DNA from: Serilophus lunatus
Lineage: Eukaryota; Chordata; Aves; Passeriformes; Eurylaimidae
Direction: 5' to 3'
DNA length: 64,000 nt
Assembly: GCA_013399895.1 (NCBI GenBank)
Contig: VXBA01002855.1
Location: 3,033,595 to 3,097,594, forward strand
Part shown: positions 23,801-34,500 of the stretch, piece after piece
Layout: each line of letters starts with the position of its first letter
Position numbering within the stretch: the first letter of the stretch is position 1
The notes under the pieces: generated by a model
Database searches by the model: none
The model's input: only the letters and a program-made list of their open reading frames with translations
Told to the model about the DNA's origin: nothing
Position numbers and translations under genes: made by a program

Positions 23801-26800
23801 GGACAAATACTTTCACAATGTAGGCCAGAGTTGATGACCTTCAGAAATCCCTTTCAAGATGAATTATTCTTCAATTCAGTGTCCTGCCTTGTTCTCCGTA
23901 ATATATGAAACCTCACCACAAGCTGAAAAAGGAATTTTATTTCATGTTATTGTAAATAATAGGCAAAAACTAGCAAAAACTTAGCTCTTAAAAACCCAAA
24001 CAGGTCATATTGCTAAAATACAGCAATGTCCACTTTAAAATCCTGTAAAATCAAATATAGAAACAATTTTTAAAAAATCATTAAAAAATAAAACTACCTT
24101 CTTTGGTGCATTTTCTCAAATAACCTGCTGATAGATTATTCAGACTATTAACTTACTTTTCTGTTTTATTAGGCTCCATGATCCAAGTCCATGATCTAGA
24201 CTTATCATGAATGACTAGTTCCATCCCCACAACATTGAAAGAATCCTGACGGTGAGCAGGCTGTCAAAGCACACTTTTGCTATGCAGTGCAGAACTGGGC
24301 AAATATAACCAAGCTATAACAATTGACCTGAAAAAAACCCCTAATTAACCCAAAAACAGTACTACAGCATGGTTCTACTTCATTCTCATTATCTGCATAG
24401 CAGTATGTCGTCATGTTTATTCACAGCTAGTTTGTGCGTCTCCAAAATAACAATGAGAGTGCAAATGCAACCTTGAAATCCTGGTTCCTCATCTGCAACA
24501 CAACTTATACCTCCTTAGTACATTTCCAGCATCAAATACACCCCCAAATGTCAGGGCTGCATCCTGGAGCTACCAAAGGACACTCTGGCATTCTGTACAC
24601 CCATGCAGTTCAGTGGGTGCACGGCATGCACATCAATTGTGCTCTGCAACAACACATGTACTCCCAAATGTGCACTAATTTCCCCAAATGCTACATAAAT
24701 ACTCACCTGCTGTGCTTATATTCAGCTTCCTGGCCAGCATGGCTTTGGCTGCACTTTCCCAGGATGTCGCAATGGCAATGACATTTTCAGGTTTAATGGA
24801 TGGGCAGTATGATATAATCATCATGGCCTTAAGGTTTGCAAAGGCTTTTCCTGACGAAATTACTCTGACCTCACTCTTGGCATTCTTCTCAATCAAGGGA
24901 GCATACACTTGACAGATCTCACTCACTTCTCTGATGTAGTTCTCAAGGGATTGGACTTCAAGGTTTAAGAGGACATCATCAAGAACAATGATAATATCAG
25001 CTTCAAGAAAAGCCTCATCTGTTTGTGTGTGCACTGAAATACTGCGGAGAAGTGGGAATGCCATGTCTTCAGCTTCCATGGCAATACTGCAAAGAACTTC
25101 CTCAAACTGGTCAGTGTCAAGCAAATGTATACTGATTTCTGTGGTCTTCCCAAACACTTCTCCATTTGCCAGCAGAGGGATCAGTTGATAACAGATTGGA
25201 GCTGATGCACTGATAAGAGAAGGATGTAGAAAAGTTACAGTTAACAACGAACCGCTGCTTGTTTGGAAATATTATATAAACACAAAAGGTGTTGATTTTG
25301 TATTTGATCACATTTAAATAGATCATGATCTTGGATTCTTTCCTGCTCTGTCATTTTAACAGGTGAGTTGGGTCTTCCTTTCATTTTAAGGTTTTTCTGT
25401 TCTATACATTTCAGTCAATGCTGCACTTAAAAATCAAACAGTTTTTTAAGATGCTTTGTTAGGACTACAAGAAATACAGAAATTCCTAAAGGTAGAACTG
25501 CAAGACACTTTACCTACTTAAATATTTCCAAAAATATTTCAGGCAAGATAGTTGCACTACAAAATTTCCAGCTTATTTTGTAAATACTTGCTTTTGCCTA
25601 AATTGATCTGGGGTCTAAATGTTGTCTGTTAACATCCCTCACTTAAACTGGCACAAAGTGTAACAAAGTAGAAATTATTTCTAAATTATATACTGATTGT
25701 TCATAATAAGAGAACTGATGAACCTAATTCAAACGATCAGATTACAGGGATTTGTGCATAACTTCAGCTGGTGACACCTGTTACACATGATAGCAAAAAG
25801 TGCATTTTTCTAGAGGTGAGTGAACCTTCACAGATATTCTTTTTACTCTCACCTGGTGATCCAGACCTGCATAGGCTTGATAAGACTTTTAATCTCTTCA
25901 TCCTCTTTCACAATTTCAAGATATGCCTGCAGGTTCTCCTCAGCAATGTCTAACATTTCCTCACTTAACATCATTGAAGTGATGCCATAATACTGCTAAG
26001 AACAAAAAGGATGATCTCTAATCAAAAGGCAGCCCAAACCCAGCAAGGGTTTGAAATTAGAAATAAAATATATTAGAAATATATGAAATAGAAATATACT
26101 AGAAATGGAAATATATATTAGAAATATAGCTTTATTTTACATTTGAAGGAGGAATAAAGAACAACACTGTTATAAAACATGGGTTTACAGTATTAAAGGC
26201 AGATCATTACCTGAGCATATTGCAGAAAATCATTAAGTCCTCCCAGGAGCTGACCCTTCCCTCCACGGTCCAAGAGTTCTCTCCAAATGATAGGGGACTG
26301 TCTGTGTTCCCATCCATTTGTTTCACAGATGTCATGAAGCCACTGCTAATGTAAACATCCCCACAAAAAAGTTTTAATACCTTTTCACATTTGATAACAC
26401 TTAAATGATACAACTATGAACATTCTTGCTACTTCCTCTCAATACGTAATTACAAGGTGTGTCACAACTTCGAGCTTGTGCAAAATGGGGGAATAATCCA
26501 AGGCAAAACAAGATGATACACTGTGATACCTCACTTAACTTATACTTGATTTCACTGCTGCGATTTTGCTTAATTGTCTTACTGATACTGAAGATAGCCA
26601 TGTGGCGAAGCAGCAAGTAGTCTGAGGATTCCTGTTTAGCCACAGGAGGTAAGTAAGGTGAAGGGGTTAATTGTTTTTCACTTCACTGTTAGAGTTACTT
26701 GGCTGAGGTGTCAAGCAAAATATAATGACATAATAACCATTATAGCGCTGTCTATCTCATGAAGTAAGATTGCATTTTTTCCAGATCCTTATAGGAACTA

Positions 26801-27846
26801 CAGTGTAGACATGGCAACATGCCTACAGCACAAGTTCTCAGAAAGGCCCAACCACACTGTAAACAAATATGTTATTTAACTTCATACTTCCACTGTAATT
26901 CAAAGCCCTTGAATGCCAGAAATGCTCGGCAAGTAACTACTCTGAAGACACAGGCAATCACAGTGGGCAAAAGATTTATAAGCTGAGCCACACTTATGCT
27001 AAATTGCACCCCCAAGAAAAAACTACCAATCAACCAAAAGCACCTTGAACTTTTTACTGACAAAACACAGCTTTAGGCTGGCCCATGTTTTGTGCCCATC
27101 TTCTGTGGTACGACTCTCAGTGATGCCACTGCTCAAAACATTGAAGCTTTTCCCCCGGCTGGCTCCACAGCCAAAGCTGCTCCTGTACCGCCTCTACCCG
27201 CATGTCAAATCACTAATACACGAGGAGAAACGTACTATAGATGAGTAAATTTGTTGGTTTGTAAAGCGCTCGGTTACCTACCAGTGACTGGGCTTACAAT
27301 CCCTTACCTCCCACTGGTCAGGGTGCTGCGAGATCTTGTGAACCCTGAAGTTGGGCAGGTTCGCCTGGAGACAGTCAGCCAGGAATTCAGCTTTGGCATA
27401 GTACGGGCAATTTGCCTTACCTGTGAACACCGCAACAGCAGCACAAATGAATGATTTTGTGACGCTGACTGATAAAAGCTTAAAATGCCAGACGCTGTTA
27501 AATGTGCGCCAGCAAAAGAAGGGTAATTCTGCAAATGAAACAGTCCTTTCAGACAGCACTTAAGGGCTGTTGACCCCTGGGGACAGCAGCGGAGGGGCTC
27601 AAGCCTCACTGACGGGGTGAGGGAGAGCAGGGACTCGGGAAGGGCTCCCGGAGAGCCTGAGAGACAGGGACGGTGCGGAGCCCGGGAGAGCGGCGGCCTC
27701 TGCCCCGCCCGGGTCCCGGATCCGGTGACAAGGTGCCGCTGCCGGCGCTGCCCGCCCCGGGTCCCGGGGCCGGTGACAAGCCGCCGCCGCCCCGGGGCCG
27801 GTCCCGGGTCCCCCCTCANCTCACCCGCCACCACGAACTTGGCCAT
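20876..27846 (-). CDS. MDH1B: Malate dehydrogenase 1B-like protein (MDH1B), complete
   Basis: Nine coding exons join in phase: 27825-27846 (ATG 27846-27844), 27308-27420, 26211-26345, 25853-25992, 24707-25209, 23626-23767, 22503-22666, 21638-21777 and 20876-20932 (TAA 20878-20876). They give 1416 nt and 471 residues; human MDH1B is about 518, so this tail is shorter. Residues 1-8 are MAKFVVAG. Residues about 8-135 form a glutaredoxin-like N-terminal region with a CPYY motif and a SPIIWRELLDRGGKG segment. From about residue 135 the protein follows cytosolic malate dehydrogenase. The Rossmann glycines are replaced (TSASAPICYQL), and the WGNH catalytic motif reads WGNI with Ile at about 315. A substrate-converting enzyme is therefore unlikely, as in mammalian MDH1B. 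The final exon encodes EKLVALKKIKEIHPYVEE. The gene is head-to-head with FASTKD2 across a GC-rich promoter and tandem with DYTN. Identity is secure; function is unresolved. Confidence 0.95.
21974..22108 (-). mobile_element. CR1 LINE fragment, antisense
   Basis: Reading plus, the segment has the familiar complement of a CR1 3' region: ATCACAGAACACAGACTAG, TTTGGGTTGCAAGGGACC, CCTGCCATGGGCAGGGACA and GGCCTTGAACGTTTCCAGG. It lies in the MDH1B intron between exons 21638-21777 and 22503-22666. Confidence 0.85.
26058..26129. repeat. AT-rich degenerate tandem repeat of a TAGAAATATA-like unit
   Basis: Five to six imperfect copies of (T)AGAAATATA occur in a row in the MDH1B intron between exons 25853-25992 and 26211-26345. 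Copies vary in length and sequence. Confidence 0.7.
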
Positions 27847-28160
27847 GCGCGCGCCGCCCTCCAACGGCCGCTTGGGCGTTGCGCAGCAACGCACCGCGCG
27901 CCAAGGCGGTTTGTCCCTCGCCGCGCGCCGTCCCTCTCGCGAGGCCCGCCGGGAGCGCGCCGGGTACCGGGCTGGTGCCGTGGCGGCGGCGCGTGCGAGG
28001 TAACGGCGGGCGCCGGGGGGCCCCGCCCCGCCCCTCGTTCCCCGNGCGGCCGCGTACCGTGCCGCCTTGCTGCGGGCAGCGCTCCCGAAGCGCAGCGGGC
28101 TGTGCCGGCGGTGAGCCCGCGGCCGTGCCCGGGGGACGGCGGCGGGGGGGAGGTTCTGTC
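27600..28160. promoter_or_regulatory. GC-rich CpG-island-like bidirectional promoter of MDH1B and FASTKD2
   Basis: About 560 bases of very GC-rich, CpG-dense sequence separate the MDH1B start codon (27846, minus) from FASTKD2 (plus). GC boxes occur, for example CCCCGCCCCGCCCC near 28020-28035. No TATA box is evident. Two plausible plus-strand donors could end a non-coding FASTKD2 first exon: GAG/GTAACG at 27999/28000 and GCG/GTGAGC at 28110/28111. The base is undetermined (N) at 27819 and 28025. Confidence 0.7.
27878..27890. promoter_or_regulatory. X-box-like inverted repeat near the MDH1B start
   Basis: GTTGCGCAGCAAC carries the inverted half-sites GTTGC and GCAAC. It fits the RFX X-box consensus except for one position in the left half-site. 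It lies 32 bases upstream of the MDH1B start codon in the shared promoter. A cilia-type control of MDH1B is inferred, not shown. Confidence 0.4.
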
Positions 28161-28437
28161 GCCCGGAGCTGGAGGCGCTGAGGGACCCTGCAGAGCCCTG
28201 CCGGGGACGCGTCTGGCTTTGGGTCAGGGCAGCAAAGGGGAAGAAGGATCCGGGGCCGAGTTTGCCTTGTGGCGAGATGTTAGACTGAAACGTAGGAGAG
28301 CAAATAAAAGCCCCTCTGCAAATCATTTTCCAGAGATCTTTTCCCGGATCTTCTGTAAAAATGCCTAGATCTGGCGATTGAAACGGTAGGGATTGGAAGT
28401 CTGGTAACTAATCCATCATTTTCAATTGTTTTTACAG

Positions 28438-28546
28438 ATAAGTGATCTTATGCAGCTTCTCCAGAACTGTTTCCTCTGGTGGAATTTCATCGGATTCCGT
28501 ACTTTCAGTTGGCTTTACAAATGTATTCACGAGGTGTTAGCAAAAA
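28438..28546 (+). other. FASTKD2: FASTKD2 5' untranslated region of the first coding exon
   Basis: A splice acceptor (TTGTTTTTACAG) precedes 28438, so an upstream non-coding exon in the GC-rich promoter is expected. An in-frame stop (TAG 28538-28540) precedes the main ATG, which fixes 28547 as the first in-frame start. Two upstream ORFs lie here, one of 34 codons and one of 9. Confidence 0.7.
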
Positions 28547-28554
28547 ATGAATAA
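28450..28554 (+). other. Upstream ORF 1 of FASTKD2, overlapping the main start
   Basis: ATG 28450-28452 opens a 34-codon frame in a different phase from FASTKD2, ending TAA 28552-28554, just past the main start codon at 28547-28549. Ribosomes translating it would run over the main ATG. Its peptide looks like no known domain; a regulatory role is inferred. Confidence 0.5.
28521..28550 (+). other. Upstream ORF 2 of FASTKD2 with ATGA stop-start overlap
   Basis: ATG 28521-28523 opens a nine-codon frame ending TGA 28548-28550. The FASTKD2 start ATG 28547-28549 shares four bases with this stop (ATGA), the arrangement used for termination-reinitiation. Seen directly; use in translation is inferred. 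Confidence 0.5.
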
Positions 28555-31500
28555 TAAAATGAGTTACATGTTAAATACTGTTAGATACATACACAGGTAC
28601 AGCTCTGTGCTGACTCACAAATCCTCAGCCGCGACAAGAAAGCACATTGTATGGATTGGCAGCTGCAGGGATCCCTCGGGAAATGGGAACTTGAGGAGGT
28701 TATTTTCAAATACTTTTCCTCCTCTGCACGGATCATCTCTTCGGTTTCTATCTCAAAAGCCAGATGTGTTTAGCTCAGGAGCAGAGGCTTTGGTGAGTGA
28801 GCAGGCCTCGCGGAGCTCCCTGGAAGCGGAGAAGCTGGATGACTGTGGGGCGCTCGGAGCCAGGCCCGTGAAGGAGCACAGTGACCCCTTCATCAGGACT
28901 CTGCAGCAGTGCGCCTGCCCGTGCGACGCGCTGGACTTGGCGGCGGGCTCTGCTCTGTGCGTGAAGCACTACGCCAACTGTCTGACCACGGCCTGGAGGC
29001 TCCTCAAGGCCATGGCCGAGGAGCAGCAGCGCTACGAGAAGCAGCTGCTCTTGGAGCACCCGGGTTTCTCCCGGCTGTGCCAGCAGCTGCTGCGGGAGGC
29101 GCGCAGGATGACGCGCAGCGACCTGGTGTTCAGCCTGCACGCCCTGGTGAACCTCGGCGTGCCCCAGAACACGCTCCTCGTGCAGACGTTGGTGAGGGTG
29201 TGCCAGGTAAACATGAAGAGCCTTCTCCTAGGTATGGGCTGAAGCCTCGTGGGCTGTGCAGCGCCTGGGAGAATTGGGTTACGTCTCTGGTTGAGTGGGA
29301 TGGTCCATGGAAACGGGATCCCCATGGTTCACTTGGGTGTACTTCTAATCGCCTTCATTTTTGAAACCACTCTCTGGTTTCAGATTTAGCAGAGAGGAGA
29401 AGTCTCAAAAGTCATTACCCTTTCAAACCAACTAAATTTCAGTGATGTGAGTCCTTGTGTGGGTCATTGCAGAATTAAGGCTTGACTTTTGAGGGGAAAG
29501 AGAAAATGGCAGGTACAGATTAAGAGTGGTCAGTTTTTCTTGTCTGAAACTTTTACCGGTGTGAAGTAATCTGATATTATGAAAACTTCAACAGGAGAGG
29601 CTCAATCAATTTAACAACCGATGTGTCTCAGTTCTGGCAGCTACCTTAGCAGGGATGGATAAGGACAAGAATGTGAGCGCTCTTCAAGCTGGATTACAGT
29701 GAGAAAAATATATCTTTCACATTCTCTACATTTCTTCCTACTTAAATGTTGCTTGAATACATGTCTGTTAGATATTGTCAAGGGAATGTCTGCACATAAA
29801 ATACATACTGTGGTTTTGGGATTTAAACGATCACATGGGATAAGAGCTGTGCTGTGCAGTGATTTTTGGCTTCAGCTTTGCAGTTTCAAGCAGGAGGGTT
29901 TCGCTGGTGTAGGGTGCTAGACTGGTCCACAGGGGATTGTGTTCTGGCTGCAGCTCCAGCAGTGATGTTTTTTGTGATGTTGATCAAGCACCATCACACA
30001 TTTATCCCTCTTATCTACCCTTCCTGTGTAGGCAGGAGGTAATGAGAATGGCTTACTTTGTGAAGTATTTTGATTTTTCATTATTAAAAATGCTGCTAAC
30101 AGCCTGGGAATATTTTCTTTCAATTTAGTAAGTAAAAATTAAAATGGAGACTAGCTGCATTCAGCAAGTCCCTCTGTAGTGCTTTATCAGAATACCTTCT
30201 TTGGCTGTAGTGACTTTTTTCTGAGCCACTGCAATTGATGTGGGTTACCAATCTCCTGACTTCCATGAGATTTTTACTGAGGCTGTCACAAAACTTGCCA
30301 TGGATTAGTACTTTTGATCCTGTATCAGATCCTGCTTTGAGAAGGCGGATGTGATATGCAAAAACCAGGTTCTCCTGAAAGGTCAGGTACACAGTTCTTA
30401 GAAGTTGGTGGAAAGCAGGAGACTCATCTAGAGCTCTCTCTTTCTGTCTTGATGTCTGTAGCTGTTGGTTATTTGCAGGAGTGTATTTCAGATCACTGAA
30501 CTGCCTTAGAAAGTGACACCTCATATTTTTGTAGTTGTGCAGGAGTATTTAAGAGTCGTTCAGACGTAACAACTACAATGCCACTCTCTGAGCCAGAAAA
30601 GGAGGGGCTAGGAATGCAGAATTCCTTCAGCTTGTGCCTGTGATCCCTCTGTGTTGTGATATCTCCTTCTGTTCTTGCAGCCCACAACACTGTTTGTTTT
30701 TTCCCCTCACTTGTACCAATTGTTGTCCATGTCCATTCCTGAGTTTCCTGTCTGTTTTGGAACTTGCCTGCACACAGATGATTTTTGTGCAATTTTTTTT
30801 TTCTACAGAAGGTTAATTCCTTGAGGCTTAATGGGACTCAAATCTGCACAGTCATGTGTTCCTCTGCTGTTAATGTATCAGCAAGATTCATCTATCAGGA
30901 TAATGTTAAGAGAGCATATATCATTATTTCCATGTGTAAAATATCTGTGCTGCAGCACAGATAGAGTAACTCATGTAGAGTTATGCCAGCATTGCAAAAA
31001 CAAAAAGGAGGTGGGAGAGGAGCAAGGAATTACAGTTTTAACTTTGGGGTAAATCAGAGGAAGAATGGGGGTACCTACCTGTTTCTGCTGATTGAGGAAA
31101 GTTCTTGTGTGTGTTTCATCATCAGGTTACTGGTGGAGCAGCGCATTTCAAGTATCAGAGACATCTTTATTTTGCAAAACCTGATGAAATGCCTGGGAAG
31201 AGATATTCCAGTCTTTCTGAAAAAGAAATTAGAGGTAAATTTAGTTGGAGGCTCATTTTTAATTCCACAAAGCCTGTGCTCTTGTATCATTTATAAAGTG
31301 TGTTGTTCTTTGCAGACACTCAAAGAGAAAGTATAAAAGGTAACTGTGTTTGCTGTATGAATCATAGTCCACCTATATCTGCATGAAGAACCTAAATTTG
31401 GAGGCTGGGAACAAAAGAAGTTGAGGCAGTAAAGTAGCAGTGCCCTCTTCTCTTTGGATTGGCCACATGGTGTTTTACAGACCACCTGGTCCTGATTCCC

Positions 31501-34500
31501 TTGCCCAGCTTGTGGTTGGAAGATGAGGTGACAGAAAACTGGGTGGGGCCGTGTCCAGTAATGGTAAAGGGATGGAGGGCTGATGGGAGTGAGATGGAAG
31601 GACTCTCCTGGCTCATGGCCTTGTCTTTCTGTGTACCTGAAAAGTCTCCTGGGAAATACAGTGGTTGGGAGCAGGCAGTAGGTTTTATGGCGGGTCATAC
31701 TGGGTTTCATCCCCTGATTTAAAAACTTTTTCAAACAGGGCCTGCTAGTGTTTTCATCACATAACTGAAGGGCTCTGAGGTCAGAGTTTATAATGGCATT
31801 CATGAAACATCATAAAACTGAAAGTAACATTTGCACTGGTTAACTAAAGGGAGCTCTTAATTTTCTAAACCCGGCGGGTGCTACTTTTTACAGTGTCATT
31901 TTTATCATGGATGCATTTTGTATTTAACCTTTGTTATGTATGCAGTAAGAATATTGTATTTTAATAGCCAATATACTTTGTAGCCTCACTTTTACTGTCT
32001 TTTATATCTATCTAATTACTGCTTCAATAAATGAAGTTTCTTGCGGCTTTAGAGCTGACCTTCTCTGCCTCAGTCCATGTTTGTAGCTGGGTGTTGGTAT
32101 TAAAGTTAGGCCACTCAGTGTATTATTGGATCACTTTGGAGGCTTGCAGCTTTCATGGGCGTGCAAAACAGTAATGGAAGTTTTACTAAATAAGTGTGAT
32201 GGTTTTATTTATGCTGCTTTTAATTTTAAGAGTTGGTAGAAGATACGTATTCACAGTATTTGGAAATTACTAAGGCTTTTTTCTTTTAAAATAACCTTAT
32301 AAAAGAAAATTGCTGGGAACTGGCATAGCAACACATCTGTAGAATACTTGACCTCTTACAATTGTTTATTAAGAAATTGAGAGTAGTTACTTTATGCTTT
32401 TGCTATTTTTTGCTTCTTTTTCTTTCATATAAATCTGAACTAAGGAATCTGGGAAAGTTTTGGTGAAAGTGTCTTCACCAGAAAGCAGTGATAATATACC
32501 TGAAGAATGAAGGATTTAATAAACTGTGATTCACTTTAGATGGCAGTTTTGAAAGAAATAGATGGTCTGACTTTTCCAAACGCTCTGCGTCTGTTTTCGG
32601 CTCTTGTTGCAATGAATTACTGTTCCTATCCAGTCCTGAATGCCTGCAGTAAAAAGATCCAGGGTAAGAAAAAAATACGTTTATTAAATTTCCCTTCCTT
32701 GTACCAAATTTTTCCTAATTATTGTCTCATCTCCCTTTTCTGGCTTCCTTTAAAACTCAGGAAACAACTTTGTTTTACTCAATATTATAGTTATGTGGAG
32801 CCATTTGACAAAGCAGCAAGACAGAAAATTGCTGATCAATAATGAAAGCAAATAGCTCTTGTCATCTCTGCCCTTCTTAAACATTCACCCAAATTATGTA
32901 TTTTTGTTTCCATTTTTTTGTACAGAGGATTTAGGAAGAAAAATTTAATTCTATCAAGAAAAAAACAGACTTCAGATAAAAGTTTAAAACAAATATGAAT
33001 TGGAAACGGGCAACTTACAGAATGGATTGGTAGCTTAGTGTGATTAAGTGGTAAACTAAAGGGAAAATAGTTTTTCCCTGATAAACTGGATTTAATTATT
33101 GAGTACTGCTTAATAACTGACCTCATATTGTAGCTTATAAAAACATTAAATGAAAGCTAGTGCTTTCACCTTTCTCCATACCTTTACAATACACTGCTCA
33201 AGTATATGTGGTCAGGATGTATTGATTCGTGCTTGAAATAACGTCTGAATTTGTGCCTCAAAAAGCATTAAGATGGCACAATAGCATTTTTAACAGAAGT
33301 TAACCAGAAGTGTTTAGGCTGCTTGTACAGCCTTTATTTGTCCTGGTTGTTCATACGTGTTGGGACACAGTGTCTAATTACACACACTGGCTTCTCCCAT
33401 AGGACTTTCAGCACACTCAGGACACAGGCCAGTGGCACACAGAGTGAGCAGCGACGTTTGTCAGCATTTTTTTAGTGCATGCTGAAAATCAAGAAACCTG
33501 AAACAGAGGATGTCCTGGGAACAAAATCTTGCTTATTTTATTAGTTTCTCCCCTTTTACTGATTAATGCATTCTAGCTTGATTCTGACTCAGTTTGATTT
33601 CTTCTGTCTCATTTCTTCATGTGCTTTAGTTCAGCTGAGCTTTCCCTAGCTGGTCACAGTCTGTTCCACAGTTCCATTTTTTCCCTCCTCCATCCCTTAA
33701 CCAAACTGCTCCCACAATGTCTCCAATCTTCAGCTCCCATTGCTTTGCATCATTTGTTCTTTTTTGATCTGTTGTTGCAGAAAATGTCCACGATGCCCCG
33801 TTTCGGCAGTTAATTCTCATCCTTGAGGCTTGTCACACTCTGCAGTACCGTAATGTAACACTGTTTTCAGCATTAGCAGACTATGTTAATTCTACTGCCT
33901 GCCTTTGGGACAAAAGACAGGTGAGTTTAAGACCAAATAATTTATAAGGGTGCTCTCCATCTTATCTTTCTTCATGTTTGTGTTTGATCTTTGCAGAACA
34001 GATTTTTAGGAATACCAGTCTGCTGAAGTTGATAGTTAAATCTTTAAAATGCTCTTCTATTTATTGATAAGTAAAGAAATAAATAAAAGTGGTTTTATGA
34101 TCTGAAAAATTTGCTTTTGTGAAATCAACAGGTAGGATCTACTTCACTGGCTTTCTTAACTTGTAACACTTTCTTTTCTTTTAGATTTTCCTGTTTCTTT
34201 CTGCCTGTGAGACACTTGGCTTTCAGCCTAGTGAGTTGATGGAGAATTTTGCTGAGAAGGTGATAGAAGACCCTGAATTCCTTAACTTGAAAAACCTTTT
34301 GATTGTTCTCCGAGTGTATTCACGACTCAACTATGTTCCCAGAGTCCAAAAGCATCTGTAGGTTTTCATTTGGGATGCCTGATAATACTTTATATAGTAG
34401 TTACAGAGTAATGTATGGCAACTAGGATTTGGTTTCAGCTGTAAGAGTTCTTAAACCTGTTTCATTAATCTGTCAGGTAAATTTGCTATGTCTTTTCACA

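Noticed and set aside
27617..28368. Several long open frames on both strands in the GC-rich promoter
   Set aside because: They are GC-rich, contain undetermined bases, overlap one another in several frames and have no domain. The region is better explained as a CpG-island promoter with first exons.
32836..33126. 96-codon minus-strand open frame in a FASTKD2 intron
   Set aside because: No family resemblance; it lies between two FASTKD2 exons that join in phase on the other strand.
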